64,000 bases of DNA from Taudactylus pleione (Eukaryota > Chordata > Amphibia > Anura > Myobatrachidae), in the NCBI GenBank assembly GCA_031769625.1, contig JAUIMM010001993.1:248001-312000 (forward strand), read 5' to 3'. A program made the position numbers and the translations under genes. Of this stretch, positions 12,504-22,645 are shown piece by piece. Within the stretch, counting starts at the first letter, position 1. Every line of letters begins with the position of its first letter. A model generated the notes under the pieces. The model had not been told where the DNA came from, made no database searches, and saw only the letters and a list, made by a program, of their open reading frames with translations.

Positions 12504-12687
12504 TTGTGGGTCTTGGTCTTCAACACATCCAGTGAAATTTTGAGCTGTCTGTGTTTGCTACAAGAGGAGATATCACAAAGTATGCGCTTTTGTTGTTTCC
12601 ATTGCTTTCAATGCATTTTGGCCTAAAACGTGCATTTGCTGTTTTCTCTTAAACGCAACATGGGAGAAAAACCATTTCACATCACAT
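12504..12687 (+). repeat. Representative satellite monomer (184 bp, near consensus)
   Basis: This copy carries what looks like the commonest base at each position. Numbering from TTGTGGG as 1: GGTCTTCAACACATCC at 12-27; GAAATTTTGAGC at 31-42; GCTACAAGAGG at 54-64; GATATC (an EcoRV site) at 66-71; GCGC (HhaI) at 81-84; ATGCAT (NsiI) at 109-114; GGCC (HaeIII) at 117-120; ACGTGC at 125-130; a TTTTCTC/GAGAAAA dyad at 139-167; then CCATTTCACATCACAT to the end. G+C is 72 of 184 by count. There are three CpGs, at 82, 126 and 151. No convincing shorter sub-repeat is visible, so 184 bp is the basic unit. The phase chosen is arbitrary. Confidence 0.95.
12642..12670. other. Conserved dyad symmetry in each monomer (TTTTCTC-15 nt-GAGAAAA)
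   Basis: TTTTCTC at 12642-12648 is the exact reverse complement of GAGAAAA at 12664-12670, with a 15-nt loop containing one CpG. A G-C pair can extend the stem past one bulged A. An overlapping short dyad, ATGG with CCAT, flanks the GAGAAAAA tract. The element recurs at the same place in nearly every monomer. A few copies break it by one base: TTTTCTT near 882, 5663, 8973 and 28272, and TATTCTC near 19624, 23671 and 56961. Short dyads able to form non-B DNA have been reported in centromeric satellites that lack CENP-B boxes. A role here is inference. Confidence 0.55.
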
Positions 12688-13974
12688 TTGTGGGTCTTGG
12701 TCTTCAACACATCCAGTGAAATTTTGAGCTGTCTGTGTTTGCTACAAGAGGAGATATCACAAAGTATGCGCTTTTGTTATTTCCATTGCTTTCAATGTAT
12801 TTTGGCCTAAAACTTGCATTTGCTGTTTTCTCTTAAACGCAACATGGGAGAAAAACCATTTCACATCATATTTGTGGGTCTTGGTCTTCAACACATCCAG
12901 TGAAATTTTGAGCTGTCTGTGTTTGCTACAAGAGGAGATAACACAAAGTATGCGCTTTTGTGTTTTCATTGCTTTCAATGCATTTTGGCCTAAAACGTGC
13001 ATTTGCTGTTTTCTCTTAAACGCAACATGGGAGAAAAACCATTTCACATCACATTTGTGGGTTTTGGTCTTCAACACATCCAGTGAAATTTTGAGCTGTC
13101 TGTGTTTGCTACAAGAGGAGATATCACAAAGTATGCGCTTTTGTTATTTCCATTGCTTTCAATGCATTTTGGCCTAAAACTTGCATTTGCTGTTTTCTCT
13201 TAAACGCAACATGGGAGAAAAACCATTTCACATCATATTTGTGGGTCTTGGTCTTCAACACATCCAGTGAAATTTTGAGCTGTCTGTGTTTGCTACAAGA
13301 GGAGATAACACAAAGTATGTGCTTTTGTTGTTTCCATTGCTTTCAATGCATTTTGGCCTAAAACGTGCATTTGCTGTTTTCTCTTAAACGCAACATGGGA
13401 GAAAAACCATTTCACATCACATTTGTGGGTCTTGGTCTTCAACACATCCAGTGAAATTTTGAGCTGTCTGTGTGTGCTACAAGAGGAGATATCACAAAGT
13501 ATGCGCTTTTGTTGTTTCCATTGCTTTCAATGCATTTTGGCATAAAACGAGCATTTGCTATTTTCTCTTAAATGCAACATGGGAGCAAAACCATTTCACA
13601 TCACATTTGTGGGTCTTGGTCTTCAACACATCCAGTGAAATTTTGAGCTGTCTGTGTTTGCTACAAGAGGAGATATCACAAAGTATGCGCTTTTGTTGTT
13701 TCCATTGCTTTCAATGCATTTTGGCCTAAAACGTGCATTTGCTGTTTTCTCTTAAACGCAACATGGGAGAAAAACCATTTCACATCACATTTGTGGGTCT
13801 TGGTCTTCAACACATCCAGTGAAATTTTGAGCTGTCTGTGTTTGCTACAAGAGGAGATATCACAAAGTATGCGCTTTTGTTGTTTCCATTGCTTTCAATG
13901 CATTTTGGCCTAAAACGTGCATTTGCTGTTTTCTCTTAAACGCAACATGGGAGAAAAACTTTTTCACATCATAT

Positions 13975-14153
13975 TTGTGGGTCTTGGTCTTCAACACATC
14001 CAGTGAAATTTTGAGCTGTCTGTGTTTGCTACAAGAGGAGATATCACAAAGTATGCGCTTTTGTTGTTTCCATTGCTTTCATTTTGGCCTAAAACGTGCA
14101 TTTGCTGTTTTCTCTTAAACGCAACATGGGAGAAAAACCATTTCACATCACAT
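13975..14153 (+). repeat. 179-bp monomer with 5-bp deletion, copy 2
   Basis: The same 5-bp loss as the monomer at 10670, exactly 3305 bp away, so it was copied by the 18-monomer duplication and not gained twice. These are the only two 179-bp monomers in the window. Confidence 0.9.
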
Positions 14154-14864
14154 TTGTGGGTCTTGGTCTTCAACACATCCAGTGAAATTTTGAGCTGTCT
14201 GTGTTTGCTACAAGAGGAGATATCACAAAGTATGCGCTTTTGTTATTACCATTGCTTTCAATGCATTTTGGCCTAAAACTTGCATTTGCTGTTTTCTCTT
14301 AAATGCAACATGGGAGAAAAACCATTTCACATCACATTTGTGGGTTTTGGTCTTCAACACATCCAGTGAAATTTTGAGCTGTCTGTGTTTGCCTCAAGAG
14401 GAGATAACACAAAGTATGTGCTTTTGTTGTTTCCATTGCTTTCAAAGCATTTTGGCCTTAAACGTGCATTTGCTGTTTTCTCTTAAACGCAACATGGGAG
14501 AAAAACCATTTCACATCACATTTGTGGGTCTTGGTCTTCAACACATCCAGTGAAATTTTGAGCTGTCTGTGTTTGCTACAAGAGGAGATATCACAAAGTA
14601 TGCGCTTTTGTTGTTTTCATTGCTTTCAATGCATTTTGGCCTAAAACGTGCATTTGCTGTTTTCTCTTAAACGCAACATGGGAGAAAAACCTTTTCACAT
14701 CATATTTGTGGGTCTTGGTCTTCAACACATCCAGTGCAATTTTGAGCTGTCTGTGTTTGCTACAAGAGGAGATATCACAAAGTATGCGCTTTTGTTGTTT
14801 TCATTGCTTTCAAAGCATTTTGGCCTAAAACGTGCATTTGCTGTTTTCTCTTAAACGCAACATG

Positions 14865-17800
14865 GGAGAAAAACCATTTCACATCACATTTGTGGGTCTT
14901 GGTCTTCAACACATCCAGTGAAATTTTGAGCTGTCTGTGTTTGCTACAAAAGGAGATATCACAAAGTATGCGCTTTTGTTATTTCCATTACTTTCAATGC
15001 ATTTTGGCCTAAAACTTGCATTTGCTGTTTTCTCTTAAACGCAACATGGGAGAAAAACCATTTCACATCATATTTGTGGGTCTTGGTCTTCAACACATCC
15101 AGTGAAATTTTGAGCTGTCTGTGTTTGCTACAAGAGGAGATAACACAAAGTATGCGCTTTTGTGTTTTCATTGCTTTCAATGCATTTTGGCCTAAAACGT
15201 GCATTTGCTGTTTTCTCTTAAACGCAACATGGGAGAAAAACCATTTCACATCACATTTGTGGGTTTTGGTCTTCAACACATCCAGTGAAATTTTGAGCTG
15301 TCTGTGTTTGCTACAAGAGGAGATATCACAAAGTATGCGCTTTTGTTATTTCCATTGCTTTCAATGCATTTTGGCCTAAAACTTGCATTTGCTGTTTTCT
15401 CTTAAACGCAACATGGGAGAAAAACCATTTCACATCATATTTGTGGGTCTTGGTCTTCAACACATCCAGTGAAATTTTGAGCTGTCTGTGTTTGCTACAA
15501 GAGGAGATAACACAAAGTATGTGCTTTTGTTGTTTCCATTGCTTTCAATGCATTTTGGCCTAAAACGTGCATTTGCTGTTTTCTCTTAAACGCAACATGG
15601 GAGAAAAACCATTTCACATCACATTTGTGGGTCTTGGTCTTCAACACATCCAGTGAAATTTTGAGCTGTCTGTGTGTGCTACAAGAGGAGATATCACAAA
15701 GTATGCGCTTTTGTTGTTTCCATTGCTTTCAATGCATTTTGGCATAAAACGAGCATTTGCTATTTTCTCTTAAACGCAACATGGGAGAAAAACCATTTCA
15801 CATCACATTTGTGGGTCTTGGTCTTCAACACATCCAGTGAAATTTTGAGCTGTCTGTGTTTGCTACAAGAGGAGATATCACAAAGTATGCGCTTTTGTTG
15901 TTTCCATTGCTTTCAATGCATTTTGGCCTAAAACGTGCATTTGCTGTTTTCTCTTAAACGCAACATGGGAGAAAAACCATTTCACATCACATTTGTGGGT
16001 CTTGGTCTTCAACACATCCAGTGAAATTTTGAGCTGTCTGTGTTTGCTACAAGAGGAGATATCACAAAGTATGCGCTTTTGTTATTTCCATTGCTTTCAA
16101 TGTATTTTGGCCTAAAACTTGCATTTGCTGTTTTCTCTTAAACGCAACATGGGAGAAAAACCATTTCACATCATATTTGTGGGTCTTGGTCTTCAACACA
16201 TCCAGTGAAATTTTGAGCTGTCTGTGTTTGCTACAAGAGGAGATAACACAAAGTATGCGCTTTTGTGTTTTCATTGCTTTCAATGCATTTTGGCCTAAAA
16301 CGTGCATTTGCTGTTTTCTCTTAAACGCAACATGGGAGAAAAACCATTTCACATCACATTTGTGGGTTTTGGTCTTCAACACATCCAGTGAAATTTTGAG
16401 CTGTCTGTGTTTGCTACAAGAGGAGATATCACAAAGTATGCGCTTTTGTTATTTCCATTGCTTTCAATGCATTTTGGCCTAAAACTTGCATTTGCTGTTT
16501 TCTCTTAAACGCAACATGGGAGAAAAACCATTTCACATCATATTTGTGGGTCTTGGTCTTCAACACATCCAGTGAAATTTTGAGCTGTCTGTGTTTGCTA
16601 CAAGAGGAGATAACACAAAGTATGTGCTTTTGTTGTTTCCATTGCTTTCAATGCATTTTGGCCTAAAACGTGCATTTGCTGTTTTCTCTTAAACGCAACA
16701 TGGGAGAAAAACCATTTCACATCACATTTGTGGGTCTTGGTCTTCAACACATCCAGTGAAATTTTGAGCTGTCTGTGTGTGCTACAAGAGGAGATATCAC
16801 AAAGTATGCGCTTTTGTTGTTTCCATTGCTTTCAATGCATTTTGGCATAAAACGAGCATTTGCTATTTTCTCTTAAATGCAACATGGGAGCAAAACCATT
16901 TCACATCACATTTGTGGGTCTTGGTCTTCAACACATCCAGTGAAATTTTGAGCTGTCTGTGTTTGCTACAAGAGGAGATATCACAAAGTATGCGCTTTTG
17001 TTGTTTCCATTGCTTTCAATGCATTTTGGCCTAAAACGTGCATTTGCTGTTTTCTCTTAAACGCAACATGGGAGAAAAACCATTTCACATCACATTTGTG
17101 GGTCTTGGTCTTCAACACATCCAGTGAAATTTTGAGCTGTCTGTGTTTGCTACAAGAGGAGATATCACAAAGTATGCGCTTTTGTTATTTCCATTGCTTT
17201 CAATGTATTTTGGCCTAAAACTTGCATTTGCTGTTTTCTCTTAAACGCAACATGGGAGAAAAACCATTTCACATCACATTTGTGGGTTTTGGTCTTCAAC
17301 ACATCCAGTGAAATTTTGAGCTGTCTGTGTTTGCTACAAGAGGAGATAACACAAAGTATGCGCTTTTGTGTTTCCATTGCTTTCAATGCATTTTGGCCTC
17401 AAACGTGCATTTGCTGTTTTCTCTTAAACGCAACATGGGAGAAAAACCATTTCACATCACATTTGTGGGTTTTGGTCTTCAACACATCCAGTGAAATTTT
17501 GAGCTGTCTGTGTTTGCTACAAGAGGAGATATCACAAAGTATGCGCTTTTGTTATTTCCATTGCTTTCAATGCATTTTGGCCTAAAACTTGCATTTGCTG
17601 TTTTCTCTTAAACGCAACATGGGAGAAAAACCATTTCACATCATATTTGTGGGTCTTGGTCTTCAACACATCCAGTGAAATTTTGAGCTGTCTGTGTTTG
17701 CTACAAGAGGAGATAACACAAAGTATGTGCTTTTGTTGTTTCCATTGCTTTCAATGCATTTTGGCCTAAAACGTGCATTTGCTGTTTTCTCTTAAACGCA

Positions 17801-19021
17801 ACATGGGAGAAAAACCATTTCACATCACATTTGTGGGTCTTGGTCTTCAACACATCCAGTGAAATTTTGAGCTGTCTGTGTGTGCTACAAGAGGAGATAT
17901 CACAAAGTATGCGCTTTTGTTGTTTCCATTGCTTTCAATGCATTTTGGCATAAAACGAGCATTTGCTATTTTCTCTTAAATGCAACATGGGAGCAAAACC
18001 ATTTCACATCACATTTGTGGGTCTTGGTCTTCAACACATCCAGTGAAATTTTGAGCTGTCTGTGTTTGCTACAAGAGGAGATATCACAAAGTATGCGCTT
18101 TTGTTGTTTCCATTGCTTTCAATGCATTTTGGCCTAAAACGTGCATTTGCTGTTTTCTCTTAAACGCAACATGGGAGAAAAACCATTTCACATCACATTT
18201 GTGGGTCTTGGTCTTCAACACATCCAGTGAAATTTTGAGCTGTCTGTGTTTGCTACAAGAGGAGATATCACAAAGTATGCGCTTTTGTTATTTCCATTGC
18301 TTTCAATGTATTTTGGCCTAAAACTTGCATTTGCTGTTTTCTCTTAAACGCAACATGGGAGAAAAACCATTTCACATCACATTTGTGGGTTTTGGTCTTC
18401 AACACATCCAGTGAAATTTTGAGCTGTCTGTGTTTGCTACAAGAGGAGATAACACAAAGTATGCGCTTTTGTGTTTCCATTGCTTTCAATGCATTTTGGC
18501 CTCAAACGTGCATTTGCTGTTTTCTCTTAAACGCAACATGGGAGAAAAACCATTTCACATCACATTTGTGGGTTTTGGTCTTCAACACATCCAGTGAAAT
18601 TTTGAGCTGTCTGTGTTTGCTACAAGAGGAGATATCACAAAGTATGCGCTTTTGTTATTTCCATTGCTTTCAATGCATTTTGGCCTAAAACTTGCATTTG
18701 CTGTTTTCTCTTAAACGCAACATGGGAGAAAAACCATTTCACATCATATTTGTGGGTCTTGGTCTTCAACACATCCAGTGAAATTTTGAGCTGTCTGTGT
18801 TTGCTACAAGAGGAGATAACACAAAGTATGTGCTTTTGTTGTTTCCATTGCTTTCAATGCATTTTGGCCTAAAACGTGCATTTGCTGTTTTCTCTTAAAC
18901 GCAACATGGGAGAAAAACCATTTCACATCACATTTGTGGGTCTTGGTCTTCAACACATCCAGTGAAATTTTGAGCTGTCTGTGTGTGCTACAAGAGGAGA
19001 TATCACAAAGTATGCGCTTTT
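14865..19021 (+). repeat. Six-monomer HOR (1103 bp), about 3.8 tandem copies
   Basis: The order, read at 16177-17279, is: m1 183 bp, GATAAC, GTGTTTTC; m2 GGGTTTTGG, GTTATTTCC, CTTGC, then CATCATATTT; m3 GATAAC with GTGC; m4 GTGTGTGCT, GGCATAAAACGAGC, GCTATTTT; m5 near consensus; m6 GTTATTTCC, CAATGTATTT, CTTGC. Copies begin with m1 at 15074, 16177, 17280 and 18383, each 1103 bp apart. The copies at 17280 and 18383 share GTGTTTCC with GGCCTCAAAC, so they are closest to each other. The last copy breaks off near 19022, where its m4 switches to a GTGTTTCC monomer. The same order occurs at 11769 and 12872. Confidence 0.9.
16177..16359 (+). repeat. 183-bp anchor monomer with the GTGTTT 1-bp deletion (class marker)
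   Basis: This monomer reads GCGCTTTTGTGTTTTC where the consensus has GCGCTTTTGTTGTTTCC, so it is 183 bp. The same class of deletion starts monomers at 3681, 8464, 11769, 12872, 15074, 16177, 17280, 18383, 18934, 27762, 32178, 33834, 35305, 37880, 38983, 41374, 42477, 43948, 46891, 48730, 53697, 54616, 55719 and 60318. Three further 183-bp monomers, at 21325, 25188 and 26475, have a slightly different loss (GCGCTTTGTT). Distances between consecutive anchors are whole monomer multiples once known indels are counted: 1103 (6), 919 (5), 1287 (7), 1471 (8), 1839 (10), 2575 (14). Two subtypes exist: GTGTTTTC with GGCCTAAAAC, and GTGTTTCC mostly with GGCCTCAAAC. Confidence 0.9.
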
Positions 19022-19083
19022 GTGTTTCCATTGCTTTCAATGCATTTTGGCCTAAAACGTGCATTTGCTGTTTTCTCTTAAAC

Positions 19084-20986
19084 GCAACATGGGAGAAAAA
19101 CCATTTCACATCACATTTGTGGGTTTTGGTCTTCAACACATCCAGTGAAATTTTGAGCTGTCTGTGTTTGCCTCAAGAGGAGATAACACAAAGTATGCGC
19201 TTTTGTTGTTTCCATTGCTTTCAAAGCATTTTGGCCTAAAACGTGCATTTGCTGTTTTCTCTTAAACGCAACATGGGAGAAAAACCATTTCACATCACAT
19301 TTGTGGGTCTTGGTCTTCAACACATCCAGTGAAATTTTGAGCTGTCTGTGTTTGCTACAAGAGGAGATATCACAAAGTATGCGCTTTTGTTGTTTTCATT
19401 GCTTTCAATGCATTTTGGCCTAAAACGTGCATTTGCTGTTTTCTCTTAAACGCAACATGGGAGAAAAACCATTTCACATCACATTTGTGGGTCTTGGTCT
19501 TCAACACATCCAGTGCAATTTTGAGCTGTCTGTGTTTGCTACAAGAGGAGATATCACAAAGTATGGACTTTTGTTATTTCCATTGCTTTCAATGCATTTT
19601 GGCCTAAAACTTGCATTTGCTGTATTCTCTTAAAAGCAACATGGGAGAAAAACCATTTCACATCACATTTGTGGGTCTTGGTCTTCAACACATCCAGTGA
19701 AATTTTGAGCTGTCTGTGTTTGCTACAAGAGGAGATATCACAAAGTATGCGCTTTTGTTGTTTCCATTGCTTTCAATGCATTTTGGCCTAAAACGTGCAT
19801 TTGCTGTTTTCTCTTAAACGCAACATGGGAGAAAAACCTTTTCACATCATATTTGTGGGTCTTGGTCTTCAACACATCCAGTGCAATTTTGAGCTGTCTG
19901 TGTTTGCTACAAGAGGAGATATCACAAAGTATGTGCTTTTGTTGTTTCCATTGCTTTCAATGCATTTTGGCCTAAAACGTGCAGTTGCTGTTTTCTCTTA
20001 AACGCAACATGGGAGAAAAACCATTTCACATCACATTTGTGGGTCTTGGTCTTCAACACATCCAGTGAAATTTTGAGCTGTCTGTGTTTGCTACAAGAGG
20101 AGATATCACAAAGTATGCGCTTTTGTTATTTCCATTGCTTTCAATGCATTTTGGCCTAAAACTTGCATTTGCTGTTTTCTCTTAAATGCAACATGGGAGA
20201 AAAACCATTTCACATCACATTTGTGGGTTTTGGTCTTCAACACATCCAGTGAAATTTTGAGCTGTCTGTGTTTGCCTCAAGAGGAGATAACACAAAGTAT
20301 GCGCTTTTGTTGTTTCCATTGCTTTCAAAGCATTTTGGCCTAAAACGTGCATTTGCTGTTTTCTCTTAAACGCAACATGGGAGAAAAACCATTTCACATC
20401 ACATTTGTGGGTCTTGGTCTTCAACACATCCATTGAAATTTTGAGCTGTCTGTGTTTGCTACAAGAGGAGATATCACAAAGTATGCGCTTTTGTTGTTTT
20501 CATTGCTTTCAATGCATTTTGGCCTAAAACGTGCATTTGCTGTTTTCTCTTAAACGCAACATGGGAGAAAAACCATTTCACATCACATTTGTGGGTCTTG
20601 GTCTTCAACACATCCAGTGCAATTTTGAGCTGTCTGTGTTTGCTACAAGAGGAGATATCACAAAGTATGGACTTTTGTTATTTCCATTGCTTTCAATGCA
20701 TTTTGGCCTAAAACTTGCATTTGCTGTTTTCTCTTAAAAGCAACATGGGAGAAAAACCATTTCACATCACATTTGTGGGACTTGGTCTTCAACACATCCA
20801 GTGAAATTTTGAGCTGTCTGTGTTTGCTACAAGAGGAGATATCACAAAGTATGCGCTTTTGTTGTTTCCATTGCTTTCAATGCATTTTGGCCTAAAACGT
20901 GCATTTGCTGTTTTCTCTTAAACGCAACATGGGAGAAAAACCTTTTCACATCATATTTGTGGGTCTTGGTCTTCAACACATCCAGT
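19084..20986 (+). repeat. Six-monomer (1104-bp) tandem duplication, 1.7 copies
   Basis: About 19084-19882 matches 20188-20986 at an offset of 1104 bp, exactly six 184-bp monomers. Shared features are the GCCTCAAG/AAAGC monomer (19117 and 20221), GTTGTTTTC, the GCAATTTT/GGAC monomer and the following CCTTTTCACATCATATTTG junction. Differences include TATTCTC near 19624 against TTTTCTC near 20728, and the private CCATTGAAATT near 20430. Monomer content differs from the HOR just upstream, so two subfamilies meet near 19.0 kb. Confidence 0.8.
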
Positions 20987-22645
20987 GAAATTTTGAGCTG
21001 TCTGTGTTTGCTACAAGAGGAGATATCACAAAGTATGGACTTTTGTTATTTCCATTGCTTTCAATGCATTTTGGCCTAAAACGTGCATTTGCTGTTTTCT
21101 CTTAAAAGCAACATGGGAGAAAAACCATTTCACATCACATTTGTGGGTCTTGGTCTTCAACACATCCAGTGAAATTTTGAGCTGTCTGTGTTTGCTACAA
21201 GAGGAGATATCACAAAGTATGCGCTTTTGTTGTTTCCATTGCTTTCAAAGCATTTTGGCCTAAAACGTGCATTTGCTGTTTTCTCTTAAACGCAACATAG
21301 GAGAAAAACCATTTCACATCACATTTGTGGGTCTTGGTCTTCAACACATCCAGTGAAATTTTGAGCTGTATGTGTTTGCTTCAAGAGGAGATATCACAAA
21401 GTATGCGCTTTGTTATTTCCATTGCTTTCAATGCATTTTGGCCTAAAACTTGCATTTGCTGTTTTCTCTTAAATGCAACATGGGAGAAAAACCATTTCAC
21501 ATCACATTTGTGGGTTTTGGTCTTCAACACATCCAGTGAAATTTTGAGCTGTCTGTGTTTGCTACAAGAGGAGATAACACAAAGTATGCTCTTTTGTTGT
21601 TTCCATTGCTTTCAATGCATTTTGGCCTAAAACGTGCATTTGCTGTTTTCTCTTAAACGCAACATGGGAGAAAAACCATTTCACATCACATTTGTGGGTC
21701 TTGGTCTTCAACACATCCAGTGAAATTTTGAGCTGTCTGTGTTTGCTACAAGAGGAGATATCACAAAGTATGCGCTTTTGTTGTTTCCATTGCTTTCAAA
21801 GCATTTTGGCCTAAAACGTGCATTTGCTGTTTTCTCTTAAACGCAACATGGGAGAAAAACCATTTCACATCACATTTGTGGGTCTTGGTCTTCAACACAT
21901 CCAGTGAAATTTTGAGCTGTCTGTGTTTGCTACAAGAGGAGATATCACAAAGTATGAGCTTTTGTTGTTTTCATTGCTTTCAATGCATTTTGGCCTAAAA
22001 CTTGCATTTGCTGTTTTCTCTTAAACGCAACATGGGAGAAAAACCATTTCACATCATATTTGTGGGTCTTGGTCTTCAACACATCCAGTGCAATTTTGAG
22101 CTGTCTGTGTTTGCTACAAGAGGAGATATCACAAAGTATGGACTTTTGTTATTTCCATTGCTTTCAATGCATTTTGGCCTAAAACTTGCATTTGCTGTTT
22201 TCTCTTAAAAGCAACATGGGAGAAAAACCATTTCACATCACATTTGTGGGTCTTGGTCTTCAACACATCCAGTGAAATTTTGAGCTGTCTGTGTTTGCTA
22301 CAAGAGGAGATATCACAAAGTATGCGCTTTTGTTGTTTCCATTGCTTTCAATGCATTTTGGCCTAAAACGTGCATTTGCTGTTTTCTCTTAAACGCAACA
22401 TGGGAGAAAAACCATTTCACATCACACTTGTGGGTCTTGATCTTCAACACATCCAGTGAAATTTTGAGCTGTCTGTGTTTGCTACAAGAGGAGATATCAC
22501 AAAGTATGCGCTTTTGTTATTTCCATTGCTTTCAATGCATTTTGGCCTAAAACTTGCATTTGCTGTTTTCTCTTAAACGCAACATGGGAGAAAAACCATT
22601 TCACATCACATTTTTGGGTTCTGGTCTTCAACACATCAAGTGAAA
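20335..22645 (+). repeat. 2.3-kb segment duplicated at 25485-27795 (28-monomer offset)
   Basis: Constant offset of 5150 bp (28 monomers minus two bases). Shared rare features include GCGCTTTGTTATTTCC with CTGTATG (21325 and 26475), CGCAACATAGG just upstream, GATAAC with GCTCTTTTG, TATGAGCTTTTG (near 21955 and 27105) and TTTTTGGG (near 22611 and 27761). The copies part near 22645, where ATCAAG is found instead of ATCCAG. The left copy reads GGTCTTCAA near 20974 where the right copy has GGTCTCCAA near 26120. Confidence 0.85.

Larger units (their letters stand above)
10453..17185 (+). repeat. 18-monomer (3305-bp) higher-order unit, two tandem copies
   Basis: Copy 1 starts near 10453 and copy 2 near 13758. 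The offset of 3305 bp equals 18 x 184 minus 7: one 5-bp deletion and two 1-bp anchor deletions. Shared rare variants include AAAACTTTTTC (near 10650 and 13955), the 5-bp deletion (near 10778 and 14083), GGCCTTAAACG, CTACAAAAGG (near 11641 and 14946), TTACTTTC, GTGTGTGCT and GGGAGCAAAACC (near 13583 and 16888). The match ends near 17186, where GTTATTTCC replaces GTTGTTTCC. Each copy contains two rounds of the six-monomer HOR. Confidence 0.9.

Noticed and set aside
12514..12567. RNA polymerase III A and B boxes, suggesting a tRNA-derived SINE origin
   Set aside because: TCTTCAACACA only loosely resembles a B box and TTTGCTACAAGAGG an A box, with several mismatches, and the order within the monomer is wrong. 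No tRNA fold is apparent.
12649..12665. Possible CENP-B box over TTAAACGCAACATGGGA
   Set aside because: The ends look similar (T-rich start, GGGA end), but the essential TTCG and CGGG cores are not matched.
12504..12687. Internal sub-repeat of about 46 bp (4 x 46 = 184)
   Set aside because: The quarters share only short T-rich strings such as TTTG.TGTTT. I see no consistent alignment, so an ancient tetramer origin is not supported by eye.
18804..19139. Open reading frame of 111 codons on the - strand, and similar 60-106 codon frames throughout
   Set aside because: They recur with the satellite, overlap on both strands, often start at TTG rather than ATG, and the 184-bp period shifts frame at each monomer. 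Their lengths track which monomer types are adjacent. No domain or coding bias is visible.
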